From Tragulus kanchil (lineage: Eukaryota; Chordata; Mammalia; Artiodactyla; Tragulidae), in assembly GCA_022376925.1 (NCBI GenBank), contig JAIOJX010000028.1:73373001-73437000 (forward strand): a stretch of DNA of 64,000 nucleotides. Reading direction: 5' to 3'. The first letter of the stretch is position 1, and the number at the start of each line of letters is the position of its first letter. Under the pieces are notes generated by a model, which was not told the DNA's origin, did not search any database, and saw only the letters and a program-made list of their open reading frames with translations. The translations under genes and the position numbers were made by a program. This document shows positions 1-12,763 of this stretch, one piece after another.

Positions 1-611
1 ACCTTTTTTTGACAGTGGTAATCCTTTATTCATGTATGTGGGGGCATGTATGTATGTATGTACCTACCTACCTAACTTATTCCCCCTATCCAATCTCTCA
101 CTGCCATGGTCACCTCTGAGGTCCCATCTGTTACATGCATGTGTTCTTTGTTCTCCTGGGCCCAATGCCCCTGGGTGGCTCTCCTGTGCAAACACCCTCC
201 TGACACCACTCAAACTATGCCATATATTGGAGGTACCTCTGTGTAGATGTCTCCCTCACCCTGTTTGGTGATTACCTGAGCTGGGCTCCTCACACCAGGA
301 TGACCTTCTCACCTGCTTGGGCTCTGAGACCTCATGCAGAGTCATTCTTGCAGAGACACTCTCTTCACTCCTCTCAAACTCTGACAATCCTCCCTAAGCA
401 GCCCTGGTAACCTCCACTTTGAGACTGATTCCCTACGTCAGCTGTACTCCCCATGCCATATCTATGCTTTCCTCACCCTGCCTGGGCTCTTTTAGCTCCT
501 ACTGACTTGACACTGTGTGGGAAGAACTTCTGTCTTAGGCTGGGCGGCTCTGCATACCCTTCTTGAATGGACATCTACTTTGCCGAACCTCATTTAATGA
601 CTTTGGACTGA
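1..611. other. Unassigned non-coding DNA
   Basis: No recognisable gene or repeat. It opens with a short T run and a few ATGT/ACCT units near 45-75. A 79-codon open frame at 32-271 has no protein feature I recognise, no homopolymer-free coding pattern and no visible splice context, so I treat it as chance. Confidence 0.5.
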
Positions 612-731
612 TTTTTTTTTTTTTTTCTGGGAAGGGAAGGAAAAAGAAAGGAAAGGAAGGGAAAGAAGTCTTTAAAAGCAAAAAGACTTAAGTGGAATGA
701 AAAGAATGAATGGAATGAAAAGAAGTTGGTC
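612..731. repeat. Poly-T followed by purine-rich low-complexity tract
   Basis: About 15 T (612-626) are followed by GGGAA/GGAAA-type purine repeats to about 666, then irregular GAATG/GAAAAG units to about 731. This is a simple low-complexity tract, possibly an expanded tail of an eroded retroposon on the minus strand. Confidence 0.7.
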
Positions 732-1434
732 AGGAGAGACCCTGCTCAAATCAAGATCCATCCACTTTCTGCCCAGCTAGCCCTTCCTCCTGTTTCTGCC
801 CACAGTTGCATTCTCCTCATCAGCAGGAAGTTCTTCGGTAAAAACAGAAAATTATAGTCAATGGACATCTGCTCAACACTGGTTAGAAAATAAGTTTTGT
901 GAATTTTCTCCCACATCATGGGGGTTTCTTCATTATCTTAAGTACCTTGAAACCTTTTTTTTTTTTTTTTTCTTTTTTTGAGTTGTAAAGAAGGTTTGGG
1001 GTCATATAATGAAAAAGAGATTTTCTACTAAAACAGTGTGAGAATGCCAGCTTCTCCAGGGCTTTTGGCCATGGGGTGGGAAGACTACCTTTCACGTTGG
1101 ACAAGGACTATATCTTGGCATGAATACATCTGTTTAAACATTGAAAATCAAATGTACTGATACCTCTTCCAAGAACTGTCACTAATTCATTGTTTCATTA
1201 GACAAGTGCTGGACTTTGGTTTCTCTTTTGGTAAAGTGAGAACAGCATTTCCCATTGGCCAAAATAAGCAGAGATTACTGCAGTAAAAAAAATCATCTTA
1301 AAATCAAGACATGCTGCACTTCTCAGGTGAAAACTTTAATGTAAGAACAAAGCATTGATTTATTTCTAAACTATCCTTATCTTTTTTAGAAACATTCCAG
1401 AAAGAAAAATATTTTCTTCTCTTTGGAGATTAAA
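732..1434. other. Unassigned non-coding DNA
   Basis: AT-rich sequence with a long T run at about 955-979. I see no repeat family or coding signal. Confidence 0.5.
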
Positions 1435-3665
1435 GTACCAGCAAATATCAGTTTAAATAAGTAGCTTAATAGGGCCTTTTAAAATTTAGACAGTCATTCA
1501 TGTCACAGACATTTGAAATGAAATAATCATTCAAAAATGAATGTTTTGTTATTTGTGTTGGGAAAATACAGAGGTTGGCCCCTTGATCATGGATTTCAGT
1601 GCAGTTAATGGAAATTTGTAGATGCTTGGAGAAAGATGGATTGACTGAACCATCCTGCAATACTGACACTTCATATTTTTTTCCATGTCTATTTTATTCT
1701 CTCAACAGATAAAATACCAGCATCTTTAAACTTTAAGTTTATGACCTGTAGTTTTTATTATAAACAGTTTTTGACCTAAGTTACTTGGCTAAGTTCTCTC
1801 TGCTTTTTATTGACTTGAATGACTTTAGTTGAATTATATTCAGATCAAGCTATCAATTGTTATAACTGGCCTGGAAGACCAAGTGATGGAGTGGAAGCAT
1901 ACTGGACAAGGAGTCCTGAGAACTGAGTTCATGCACCAGGTCTGCAGGATTGTAGCTATTTTCTTCTTTAGGCTTCAGTTTCATTTGTCAAATAGGGGAT
2001 GAATATATTGTATATATCCACCTCAGGTAGCTCTGCGTGACACTAAATAAGTATAAAAACAATTTAAAACAATTCTCTCACAATGTAAATTGGTACAACC
2101 CTATGGAGAACAGTATGGAGGCTCCTTAAAAAACTGAAAATAGATCCAGCAATCCCACACCTGGGCGTATGTCTGGAGAAAACCATAATCTCAAAAGATA
2201 CATGCACCCCTATGTTCTTTGCAGCACTATTTACAATAGCCAAGACATGGAAGCAACCACTGACAGATGAATGGATTAAGAAGATGTAGTATATATACAC
2301 AATGGAATGTTACTCAGCCATGAGAAAAAGAATAGAATACTGCCATTTACAGCAACATGGATGGACCAAGAGATTACCATACCAAATAAAGTCAGATAAA
2401 GACAATAGAATATGGTATTACTCATATGTAGAATCTAATTTTAAAAAGATACAAATGAACTGATTCTCAAAACAGAAACAGACTTATAGATATCAAAAAC
2501 AAACTTAAGGTTACCAAAAGGGACACATAGAGAGGAGGGATAAGTCAGGGATGTACCAGCAAATATCAGTTTAAATAAGTAGCTTAATAGGGCCTTTTAA
2601 AATTTAGACAGTCATTCATGTCACAGACATTTGAAATGAAATAATCATTCAAAATGAATGTTTTGTTATTTGTGTTGGGAAAATACAGAGGTTGGCCCTT
2701 GATCATGGATTTCAGTGCAGTTAATGGAAATTTGTAGATGCTTGGAGAAAGATGGATTGACTGAACCATCCTGCAATACTGACACTTCATATTTTTTTCC
2801 ATGTCTATTTTATTCTCTCAACAGATAAAATACCAGCATCTTTAAACTTTAAGTTTATGACCTGTAGTTTTTATTATAAACAGTTTTTGACCTAAGTTAC
2901 TTGGCTAAGTTCTCTCTGCTTTTTATTGACTTGAATGACTTTAGTTGAATTATATTCAGATCAAGCTATCAATTGTTATAACTGGCCTGGAAGACCAAGT
3001 GATGGAGTGGAAGCATACTGGACAAGGAGTCCTGAGAACTGAGTTCATGCACCAGGTCTGCGGGATTGTAGCTATTTTCTTCTTTAGGCTTCAGTTTCAT
3101 TTGTCAAATAGGGGATGAATATATTGTATATATCCACCTCAGGTAGCTCTGCGTGACACTAAATAAGTATAAAAACAATTTAAAACAATTCTCTCACAAT
3201 GTAAATTGGTACAACCCTATGGAGAACAGTATGGAGGCTCCTTAAAAAACTGAAAATAGATCCAGCAATCCCACACCTGGGCGTATGTCTGGAGAAAACC
3301 ATAATCTCAAAAGATACATGCACCCCTATGTTCTTTGCAGCACTATTTACAATAGCCAAGACATGGAAGCAACCACTGACAGATGAATGGATTAAGAAGA
3401 TGTAGTATATATACACAATGGAGTGTTACTCAGCCATAAAAAGAACGGAATACTGCCATTTACAGCAACATGGATGGACCAAGAGATTACCATACCAAAT
3501 AAAGTCAGATAAAGACAATAGAATATGGTATTACTCATATGTAGAATCTAATTTTAAAAAGATACAAATGAACTGATTCTCAAAACAGAAACAGACTTAT
3601 AGATATCAAAAACAAACTTAAGGTTACCAAAAGGGACACATAGAGAGGAGGGATAAGTCAGGGAT
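1435..3665. repeat. Tandem duplication pair D1 (1435-2552 / 2553-3665)
   Basis: Two head-to-tail copies, with the offset drifting from 1118 to 1113 bp. Copy 2 starts at the shared bases GTACCAGC. Differences are mostly run lengths, plus A/G at 1946/3062 and a small cluster near 2320/3435. It carries unassigned DNA and part of an old L1 3' end. The arrangement matches an unmerged contig overlap. Confidence 0.97.
2071..2552 (+). mobile_element. Old L1 3' fragment, first (duplicated) copy
   Basis: This is sense-strand sequence typical of the end of mammalian L1 ORF2 and its 3'UTR, with the familiar stretches around GCAATCCCAC and TTACTCAGCCAT. It is cut at the D1 junction and continues in the copy from 3187. 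The reading frame is lost. Subfamily not determined. Confidence 0.75.
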
Positions 3666-4012
3666 GTACATACAGACCCTAGTATTTGTAAAATAGACAC
3701 CTGTGACTTTCCTCGCAGTCCAGGGGTTAAAACTTGGTACTTCAGGAAACACGGGTTTTATCCCTGGTCAGAGAACTAAGGTCTTGCATGTTGAGAGGCC
3801 AAAAAAAGGGAAGAAAGATAGCTGCCAACAAGGGCATATCCTAAAGCACAAGGAATTCTACTCAATATTCTGTGATGATGTATATGAAAAAAGAATATAA
3901 AAAAAACAATGAACATATGTATTACTGAGTCATTGCTGTATACCTGAAATCAACACATTGTAAGTAAACTATACTCAAATAACATTATAATGTAAATATA
4001 TTTTAGAAATAA
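3187..4012 (+). mobile_element. Old L1 3' end (ORF2 tail and 3'UTR)
   Basis: This is the more complete copy of the old L1 fragment. It runs from the decayed ORF2 tail through the 3'UTR to an end rich in TATACTCAAATAA-like sequence near 3970-4012. A short tRNA-derived SINE piece interrupts it at about 3704-3801, and flanking L1 sequence resumes afterwards, so the SINE inserted into the L1. Decay suggests an insertion much older than the two long L1s in this window. Confidence 0.75.
3704..3801 (+). mobile_element. Truncated tRNA-derived (CHR-type) SINE inside old L1
   Basis: This looks like the head of a cetartiodactyl tRNA-derived SINE: a decayed GACTTTCCTCGCAGTCCAG start, an internal GGGTTTTATCCCTGG B-box-like stretch, then an A-rich run. 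The rest of the SINE is missing. The D2 copy lies at about 4853-4950. Confidence 0.65.
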
Positions 4013-4450
4013 GAACTTTCTATGTAGTACTCAGTACTGTAGACTGATTTACATTTCATCGCCTCTATGGTGGTTCACACTTGTCAAGTGGCTTTATCTT
4101 CACGTCCATGTTTACTGCACTCTCCCACGACACCTCTTCTGACATCAGGGGCATCACCATTCCTCTAACCTTGTAGGCTAGAGATTCTGTGGACCCATTC
4201 TAGTTTTCTGTGACCTTTTACTGTTGTCTTTATTTTGTCATCAAGCCTTGTTATTTCTTCCTCTGTGTTACAGCTCAGTTTTTCTTCTTTTGCTCTGTTG
4301 TAATTACTATCTCTTCATTAAGAGACAGTACACCAAGAACCATGTTCAACTTTATTCCTATTTGGGAATCTTAACTCATAAAACAGCTTCTAACATGTGA
4401 CATTTTAGATGAAAACTTCCCAGGAGAAAGAAGACTATGACTTTTATGCC

Positions 4451-5161
4451 TAATCTCAAAAGATACATGCACCCCTATGTTCTTTGCAGCACTATTTACA
4501 ATAGCCAAGACATGGAAGCAACCACTGACAGATGAATGGATTAAGAAGATGTAGTATATATACACAATGGAGTGTTACTCAGCCATAAAAAGAACGGAAT
4601 ACTGCCATTTACAGCAACATGGATGGACCAAGAGATTACCATACCAAATAAAGTCAGATAAAGACAATAGAATATGGTATTACTCATATGTAGAATCTAA
4701 TTTTAAAAAGATACAAATGAACTGATTCTCAAAACAGAAACAGACTTATAGATATCAAAAACAAACTTAAGGTTACCAAAAGGGACACATAGAGAGGAGG
4801 GATAAGTCAGGGATGTACATACAGACCCTAGTATTTGTAAAATAGACACCTGTGACTTTCCTCGCAGTCCAGGGGTTAAAACTTGGTACTTCAGGAAACA
4901 CGGGTTTTATCCCTGGTCAGAGAACTAAGGTCTTGCATGTTGAGAGGCCAAAAAAAGGGAAGAAAGATAGCTGCCAACAAGGGCATATCCTAAAGCACAA
5001 GGAATTCTACTCAATATTCTGTGATGATGTATATGAAAAAAGAATATAAAAAAAACAATGAACATATGTATTACTGAGTCATTGCTGTATACCTGAAATC
5101 AACACATTGTAAGTAAACTATACTCAAATAACATTATAATGTAAATATATTTTAGAAATAA
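4451..5161 (+). mobile_element. Duplicate of old L1 3' fragment (D2 copy 2)
   Basis: Repeats the L1 and nested SINE sequence of about 3302-4012 at an offset of 1149 bp. It should not be counted as an independent insertion unless D2 proves real. Confidence 0.75.
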
Positions 5162-8110
5162 GAACTTTCTATGTAGTACTCAGTACTGTAGACTGATTTA
5201 CATTTCATCGCCTCTATGGTGGTTCACACTTGTCAAGTGGCTTTATCTTCACGTCCATGTTTACTGCACTCTCCCACGACACCTCTTCTGACATCAGGGG
5301 CATCACCATTCCTCTAACCTTGTAGGCTAGAGATTCTGTGGACCCATTCTAGTTTTCTGTGACCTTTTACTGTTGTCTTTATTTTGTCATCAAGCCTTGT
5401 TATTTCTTCCTCTGTGTTACAGCTCAGTTTTTCTTCTTTTGCTCTGTTGTAATTACTATCTCTTCATTAAGAGACAGTACACCAAGAACCATGTTCAACT
5501 TTATTCCTATTTGGGAATCTTAACTCATAAAACAGCTTCTAACATGTGACATTTTAGATGAAAACTTCCCAGGAGAAAGAAGACTATGACTTTTATGCCT
5601 TATACACTAAATCCTGTTTGGGGACAGGTGTTTTGAGAAAACCTGAATTTGCAAAAAGGGATAATATGATATCTAGAGGTTATGTCTACAGACAGTATAT
5701 TACGGTCAAAGTTCTCCAAAGAATTGAGATTGTCCCATTCATGAACAGAGCACAGGTGATAGTAGTGGATAATATTTGAAACTCCAGAGAGGAATAAAGC
5801 ACCTAGGAAATTTGGGAGCAGGGAGCATAGGCTCAGGCAGTGAGCAGGTATCTAGACTTTCTTGGGAGGGAGGCTGTTAAGAGCTGGCCATGTCTCTAGC
5901 CAAAGATGAGGAAGTGAGTGTTTGAAAGTAAAATACTAAGAACCAACTAGATTAGAGGTGGGGATCAGTTTGTTGAATCAAAACACAGCCAATCATAAGG
6001 ATGGGGAAGGATAATCCACTACCTTCTTTAATTCAAGTGAATGGTGCTGAGTTCTACAAGTTTGAATCAATGCTTATTACATCCTTTTTACTTAAAATCA
6101 GGTTTGTCCTAGGGATTGAAGCATAACTGAGGCTAATTCTGTTATGGAGAAGGGAGTTCTCTGCAGGCTGAGAATGAGGCAAGGTTGATATGGATAGTGG
6201 CATTGTCAGGGAAAGAGACTTGGCTTTGAAATCAAGATCCCTTTAGTAGTTGGAATAGAAACACTATGGCCTTTAAAACCTTAACTGTTTACTATTTGAA
6301 AAACTTCACAAATTTGTCATCCCCTCTACTGGAGTGAACAAATAACATACATTTCCTTTTTATGTGAGGAAAGGGATTAAAATTTTTATTTATTTACCAT
6401 TTTTCTTTATGGATGTTCCTTTTTAGCTTACTTAGATTGTATCTAGAGAAAATACACCAAGAACCATGTTCAACTTTATTCCTATTTGGGAATCTTAACT
6501 CATAAAACAGCTTCTAACATGTGACATTTTAGATGAAAACTTCCCAGGAGAAAGAAGACTATGACTTTTATGCCTTATACACTAAATCCTGTTTGGGGAC
6601 AGGTGTTTTGAGAAAACCTGAATTTGCAAAAAGGGATAATATGATATCTAGAGGTTATGTCTACAGACAGTATATTACGGTCAAAGTTCTCCAAAGAATT
6701 GAGATTGTCCCATTCATGAACAGAGCACAGGTGATAGTAGTGGATAATATTTGAAACTCCAGAGAGGAATAAAGCACCTAGGAAATTTGGGAGCAGGGAG
6801 CATAGGCTCAGGCAGTGAGCAGGTATCTAGACTTTCTTGGGAGGGAGGCTGTTAAGAGCTGGCCATGTCTCTAGCCAAAGATGAGGAAGTGAGTGTTTGA
6901 AAGTAAAATACTAAGAACCAACTAGATTAGAGGTGGGGATCAGTTTGTTGAATCAAAACACAGCCAATCATAAGGATGGGGAAGGATAATCCACTACCTT
7001 CTTTAATTCAAGTGAATGGTGCTGAGTTCTACAAGTTTGAATCAATGCTTATTACATCCTTTTTACTTAAAATCAGGTTTGTCCTAGGGATTGAAGCATA
7101 ACTGAGGCTAATTCTGTTATGGAGAAGGGAGTTCTCTGCAGGCTGAGAATGAGGCAAGGTTGATATGGATAGTGGCATTGTCAGGGAAAGAGACTTGGCT
7201 TTGAAATCAAGATCCCTTTAGTAGTTGGAATAGAAACACTATGGCCTTTAAAACCTTAACTGTTTACTATTTGAAAAACTTCACAAATTTGTCATCCCCT
7301 CTACTGGAGTGAACAAATAACATACATTTCCTTTTTATGTGAGGAAAGGGATTAAAATTTTTATTTATTTACCATTTTTCTTTATGGATGTTCCTTTTTA
7401 GCTTACTTAGATTGTATCTAGAGAAAATACACTGATCCATTTTTTTCAACAGACCAAATAAGGGAGTTTACTGGCTTTAACATGTTTGTTTCCTGTAATG
7501 GTGGCAACCAGGCTTTTGTTTATTCTTTAAGCTCTGTTCATGAAAGAAAAATACCTAGTTTTTTTTTTTTTTTTTTGCAAAGAACATTCAGAAACAAATG
7601 GTGAAGAGAAGTGTGATACCAGACAAAGTCCAATAGGTGGCTGTATTTCTCAAAGTTTCAAAACCGACCTGATGGTCCTGCACACACATTTATATATCTC
7701 AGTTTGCCATTACCTCACATTAATTCTGTGATTCTAGGATCATTAATTTTATGATAATGGGCTAAGTGGTAAAGAAAGAAACAAAGGTTATCACATAACC
7801 TTTATATGATTTTGAGATTATTTTGTTGACTGTATCCAGACCAGTGCTTCTAGTGTTCATTCAACAGATTCACAATCAATATTCATCCATATCTTCAGTC
7901 TGGTTAGGCAGTCTGTGGTACCCTCTCATAATTACACAGAATTTGTACAGAAGAGTCTAGAATTGTAGTTAGATATACTGAATGACATCCTGGATGTACC
8001 ATGAAGCATCTGAGTGAATCTGGAAGTTATTAGGTCCCTTGGAGTAATTTAATCAGTAAAAGTCATTAATAAGAATTCCCACTTCACAGAATTTTAGATT
8101 ATATATGGGA
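5162..8110. other. Unassigned non-coding DNA
   Basis: I recognise no repeat or gene. It contains pair D3. The 73-codon open frame at 5558-5779 appears twice only because of D3. There is a T run near 7560-7576. Confidence 0.5.
5479..7428. repeat. Tandem duplication pair D3 (5479-6453 / 6454-7428)
   Basis: Offset 975 bp, one of the two shortest pairs. Copy 1 ends in GAGAAAATACAC and jumps to CAAGAACC; copy 2 ends in the same GAGAAAATACAC and continues into TGATCC. The microhomology is ACAC. The content is otherwise unassigned. Confidence 0.97.
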
Positions 8111-8835
8111 TATACAACTTTTATAAATTACATCTTAATTTTTAGCAAAAGGTTTTATGTAATACTAAATGTTATTGCTATTCTTCCTTTCTCTTAAATT
8201 CTTTCATATGTTACGTTACTATCTCATTGACTTGTATTGTCTCCTACAATGTCATTGTCCAAAATGAAATCTCATTTTGGAGATTTTTCTTTTATTTCAG
8301 AGCTCTATTTTATATCTTTGGTTTATGTTAGCATGATTCTTGGGAGGCATGGTCTTCCTAATCCTTATGAATTAATGCCATACCTGGGCTATTATTTTGA
8401 TAACTCAGTGTGCAGAAAATTAAATTCAGTCATTTATAAACTATGTACAAAACAATGTACTAAAAATTTTAGTTGATAAGATTCTACCCCCAGAAAGTTT
8501 ACAAATGGCTGTTAAATATACTAAAAGGAGATAATTCTGTTATAAGTTAGAACAACCATTTTTTCCCCTCCTACTCACTTCTTTATAGATATCCCCTTCC
8601 TTGATTACTCTCTTGATACAGAAAAATTAAAGAGCAGGTGTAGACAGGCAAAATGTTGACAGGCTTTCTAATATCTTAGATACATGCCTCTCTGCTCCAA
8701 ACTAGCCAAGTCAAGTCAAATCACCATTCAGCCCTTGTTCTTCTCCCTACCTTTTGGCCCTACATATTCAGTCTGAAATAGTAGTCTGTTACCCATCCCA
8801 ATGGGAAGAGATTTCTACTTTTTTAAAAAAAAAAA

Positions 8836-9098
8836 ATTTTTTTTGGCCTCTTTTATTGGTCCTTCAGTTATTTATTTTCATCCATCTTAATTCTCTGGCC
8901 TGTGCAGGCTTCCATCGCAGTGGCCTCTCCTTGCAGAGCACCAGCTCTGAGTGCATACACTCAGAGGGCTGATGCCTAATTGGACACACCGGTCCAGGAG
9001 CTCTGCCGCATGTAGGATCTTCCCGTGCCAGGGATCGAACTGGTTCTCCTTGCAGTGTAAGGTGGACTCTTTACCCACTGGACCCCCAGGGAAGTCCC
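8836..9098 (-). mobile_element. CHR-type tRNA-derived SINE
   Basis: Read on the minus strand, it starts GGGACTTCCCTGGGGGTCCA, has the GGTTCGATCCCTGGC-type promoter B box, a body ending in GGCC, and an A-rich tail. Flanking TCTACTTTTTTA and TCTACATTTTTTA look like an imperfect target-site duplication. The D4 copy lies at about 9966-10225. Confidence 0.85.
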
Positions 9099-9965
9099 TC
9101 TACATTTTTTAGTTTCTGGAATACTGTGACCTGTTTTGATCATTTCACCCAACACGGAATTTAAAAATACGGAGTTAAAAGAAAAGCAACGCCAAGAGCC
9201 TATATTGATCAAAGTCAGTGGAAAAGATTACAATTTCCCGTGTTACCGATAAATGGTCACTTTAAAATACATCTAATTTTGCAAAAGGTTTTATGTAATA
9301 CTAAATGTTATTGCTATTCTTCCTTTCTCTTAAATTCTTTCATATGTTACGTTACTATCTCATTGACTTGTATTGTCTCCTACAATGTCATTGTCCAAAA
9401 TGAAATCTCATTTTGGAGATTTTTCTTTTATTTCAGAGCTCTATTTTATATCTTTGGTTTATGTTAGCATGATTCTTGGGAGGCATGGTCTTCCTAATCC
9501 TTATGAATTAATGCCATACCTGGGCTATTATTTTGATAACTCAGTGTGCAGAAAATTAAATTCAGTCATTTATAAACTATGTACAAAACAATGTACTAAA
9601 AATTTTAGTTGATAAGATTCTACCCCCAGAAAGTTTACAAATGGCTGTTAAATATACTAAAAGGAGATAATTCTGTTATAAGTTAGAACAACCATTTTTT
9701 CCCCTCCTACTCACTTCTTTATAGATATCCCCTTCCTTGATTACTCTCTTGATACAGAAAAATTAAAGAGCAGGTGTAGACAGGCAAAATGTTGACAGGC
9801 TTTCTAATATCTTAGATACATGCCTCTCTGCTCCAAACTAGCCAAGTCAAGTCAAATCACCATTCAGCCCTTGTTCTTCTCCCTACCTTTTGGCCCTACA
9901 TATTCAGTCTGAAATAGTAGTCTGTTACCCATCCCAATGGGAAGAGATTTCTACTTTTTTAAAAA

Positions 9966-10225
9966 ATTTTTGGCCTCTTTTATTGGTCCTTCAGTTATTT
10001 ATTTTCATCCATCTTAATTCTCTGGCCTGTGCAGGCTTCCATCGCAGTGGCCTCTCCTTGCAGAGCACCAGCTCTGAGTGCATACACTCAGAGGGCTGAT
10101 GCCTAATTGGACACACCGGTCCAGGAGCTCTGCCGCATGTAGGATCTTCCCGTGCCAGGGATCGAACTGGTTCTCCTTGCAGTGTAAGGTGGACTCTTTA
10201 CCCACTGGACCCCCAGGGAAGTCCC
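9966..10225 (-). mobile_element. CHR-type SINE, D4 duplicate
   Basis: Same SINE and same flanks as at 8836-9098, with a shorter A/T run. It is the duplicate rather than a separate insertion. Confidence 0.85.
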
Positions 10226-10494
10226 TCTACATTTTTTAGTTTCTGGAATACTGTGACCTGTTTTGATCATTTCACCCAACACGGAATTTAAAAAAATACG
10301 GAGTTAAAAAGAAAAAGCAACGCCAAGAGCCTATATTGATCAAAGTCAGTGGAAAAGATTACAATTTCTTCTCAGTGTTACCAGATACTGAATTGGAATA
10401 TAAATGTCAATATTCATTGTAAATGTAAGAGAAAATGGAACTTTATTCACTAAAGTTTTACTCATTAAAACTTATAAGAGTTATAGTCATGTAT

Positions 10495-10600
10495 TAATTA
10501 ACATTTATTTAATGCTTTTTATGTGTCAGGCACTAAGATTGATGATGGGGATAATGGTGATAACCAAGAGAGATATAATCTCTGCCCTCAAAGAGTATAT
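10495..10600 (-). mobile_element. Possible L2 3'-end remnant
   Basis: The stretch around AACATTTATTTAATGC and ATGTGTCAGGCAC resembles the antisense of the L2 3' end. It is short and diverged, so this is tentative. Confidence 0.45.
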
Positions 10601-11085
10601 AAGTTTTCTATAGCTGCTCTAACAAATTACCACAAACTTTGCAACTTAAAACAACACAAATCTAGTATTTTACCACTTTGGAGGCCAGAAGTCCAACATA
10701 GGTCTCACTGGGCTAAAATCAAGGTCTTAGAAAGTTGTATTTCTTTCTGGAACCCTTAGGGCAGAATTCCTTTTCCTGCCTCTTCCAAAGGCTAAAGGCT
10801 GGGCTTGTGGTCCCTTTCTTCTATCTTCAAAGCTAGCAATATGGTATTTCTCTCTTTGTCCTTCATCTCCTTTTTCCAATGACTACAGCTGTGAAAGGTT
10901 CTACACTTCTAAGAACTTGTGTGATTAGACTTGGCCACTTTGAAAATTCAAGTACTCTCCCCAGCTCAAGGTCTGAGCCCTTAATCACATGTGCAAAGTC
11001 CCTTTGCCTTGTAAAGTAATGTAGTTACAAGTTCTGGAAATAAGGACAGGGAAATCTTGGGGACCATTATTCTGCCTTTTACATG
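10601..11085. repeat. Old interspersed repeat, family not named
   Basis: It contains TATAGCTGCTCTAACAAAT, ACTTAAAACAACACAAAT and CACTGGGCTAAAATCAAGG, which I recognise as a common ancient mammalian interspersed repeat. I cannot give its family name without a library search. Most of it is repeated by D5 at about 11821-12199. Confidence 0.55.
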
Positions 11086-11254
11086 GAGCTTATGGTCTGG
11101 TGAATGAGTAGCAAGACCAATGCCAGTAGGGCAGGCAAGTGATTGAAATGAGTTCAGCATGTGAAGGCAGTGGTGAACTGGAGCAATCACACTGACAGTG
11201 CATGATCATCCTGGCTCCATGCTGACAGATCTTTTCATGTTTCAAGAAAAGCTA

Positions 11255-11535
11255 GGGCTTCCCTGGTGGTCCAGTGGGTAAGGACACTGCCTTGCAGTGC
11301 AGGGGGCACTGGTTCGATCCCTGGCCTGGGAGGATCCCGCGAGCTCCGGAGCAGCTGGACTGATGTGTACAACTACCGAGCAGAAGCTCTGGAGCGCATG
11401 AGCCCAGAGCTGGTGCTCTGTGATGAGGGAGGCCACTGTGATGGCAGGCCCACACAGGCCAAAAGAACAAAGATGGATGAAAACAGATAAATGAAGCACC
11501 GATAGAAGTGGCCAAAAATAAAAACAAAAACAAAA
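11255..11535 (+). mobile_element. CHR-type tRNA-derived SINE
   Basis: It begins GGGCTTCCCTGGTGGTCCAG and contains GGTTCGATCCCTGGCC (B box), a middle GTGCTCTGTGATGAGG region and an AAAACAAAAACAAAAC tail. Open frames on both strands here are shadows of the SINE. Confidence 0.88.
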
Positions 11536-11648
11536 CTAGAACTGGATTATGTGAAACCTACCAATTCTTAAAATGTGAGCAAATGTCTTAAGATACTTCT
11601 GAGTATTAAACTCTGAGTTGAAATTAATATATAGGTAATTTATCTAGG

Positions 11649-11820
11649 AGGGTTCCCAGGTGGCTCAGTGGTAGAAAATTTGCCTGCCGATGAAAGATTC
11701 AGGTTCAGTCACTGGGTCTGGCAGATCCCTTGGAGAAGGAAATCGAAGCCCATTCTAGTATTCTGGCCTGGAAAATGCCATGGATAGAGAAACCTGACAG
11801 GCTATAGTCCACTGGGCCAC
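11649..11820 (+). mobile_element. Bov-tA SINE, cut at D5 junction
   Basis: The head GGTTCCCAGGTGGCTCAGTG, followed by TTGGAGAAGGAAATCG and CTGGCCTGGAAAATGCCATG, is characteristic of Bov-tA. It ends at the D5 breakpoint; the whole SINE is at 12764-12975. Confidence 0.9.
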
Positions 11821-12368
11821 ACTGGGCTAAAATCAAGGTCTTAGAAAGTTGTATTTCTTTCTGGAACCCTTAGGGCAGAATTCCTTTTCCTGCCTCTTCC
11901 AAAGGCTAAAGGCTGGGCTTGTGGTCCCTTTCTTCTATCTTCAAAGCTAGCAATATGGTATTTCTCTCTTTGTCCTTCATCTCCTTTTTCCAATGACTAC
12001 AGCTGTGAAAGGTTCTACACTTCTAAGAACTTGTGTGATTAGACTTGGCCACTTTGAAAATTCAAGTACTCTCCCCAGCTCAAGGTCTGAGCCCTTAATC
12101 ACATGTGCAAAGTCCCTTTGCCTTGTAAAGTAATGTAGTTACAAGTTCTGGAAATAAGGACAGGGAAATCTTGGGGACCATTATTCTGCCTTTTACATGG
12201 AGCTTATGGTCTGGTGAATGAGTAGCAAGACCAATGCCAGTAGGGCAGGCAAGTGATTGAAATGAGTTCAGCATGTGAAGGCAGTGGTGAACTGGAGCAA
12301 CCACACTGACAGTGCATGATCATCCTGGCTCCATGCTGACAGATCTTTTCATGTTTCAAGAAAAGCTA

Positions 12369-12650
12369 GGGCTTCCCTGGTGGTCCAGTGGGTAAGGACA
12401 CTGCCTTGCAGTGCAGGGGGCACTGGTTCGATCCCTGGCCTGGGAGGATCCCGCGAGCTCCGGAGCAGCTGGACTGATGTGTACAACTACCGAGCAGAAG
12501 CTCTGGAGCGCATGAGCCCAGAGCTGGTGCTCTGTGATGAGGGAGGCCACTGTGATGGCAGGCCCACACAGGCCAAAAGAACAAAGATGGATGAAAACAG
12601 ATAAATGAAGCACCGATAGAAGTGGCAAAAAAACAAAAACAAAAACAAAA
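12369..12650 (+). mobile_element. CHR-type SINE, D5 duplicate
   Basis: Duplicate of the SINE at 11255-11535. The tail differs in length (A/C-rich run near 12628-12650), the sort of length change seen between all the duplicate pairs. Confidence 0.88.
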
Positions 12651-12763
12651 CTAGAACTGGATTATGTGAAACCTACCAATTCTTAAAATGTGAGCAAATG
12701 TCTTAAGATACTTCTGAGTATTAAACTCTGAGTTGAAATTAATATATAGGTAATTTATCTAGG

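Larger units (their letters stand above)
3302..5599. repeat. Tandem duplication pair D2 (3302-4450 / 4451-5599)
   Basis: Constant offset of 1149 bp. Copy 1 ends in TTTATGCC and jumps back to TAATCTCAAAAG; copy 2 continues from TTTATGCC into TTATACAC. Copy 1 overlaps copy 2 of D1, so the pairs are chained. I saw no mismatches by eye. Confidence 0.97.
8111..10385. repeat. Tandem duplication pair D4 (8111-9251 / 9252-10385)
   Basis: The offset is 1136 bp in the body, shrinking to about 1127-1132 after a long A/T run shortens (8825-8844 against 9961-9971). Both sides of the junction (9237-9280) are noisy versions of the matching sequence, as at low-quality contig ends. It carries a CHR-type SINE. 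Confidence 0.95.

Noticed and set aside
32..271. 79-codon open frame at the window start
   Set aside because: It has no recognisable domain or splice context, and its composition matches the surrounding non-coding DNA.
5558..6754. 73-codon frame present twice, as if a small tandem gene pair
   Set aside because: The repeat comes from D3. The frame has no known domain and the whole surrounding kilobase is duplicated equally.
8836..9098. tRNA-like promoter boxes that could mark a tRNA gene
   Set aside because: They belong to the tRNA-derived head of a SINE. There is no intact cloverleaf, and a non-tRNA body and A-rich tail follow.
11242..11533. Frames of 74-93 codons on both strands
   Set aside because: They lie in a CHR SINE. 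The same peptides appear at every CHR SINE in the window.
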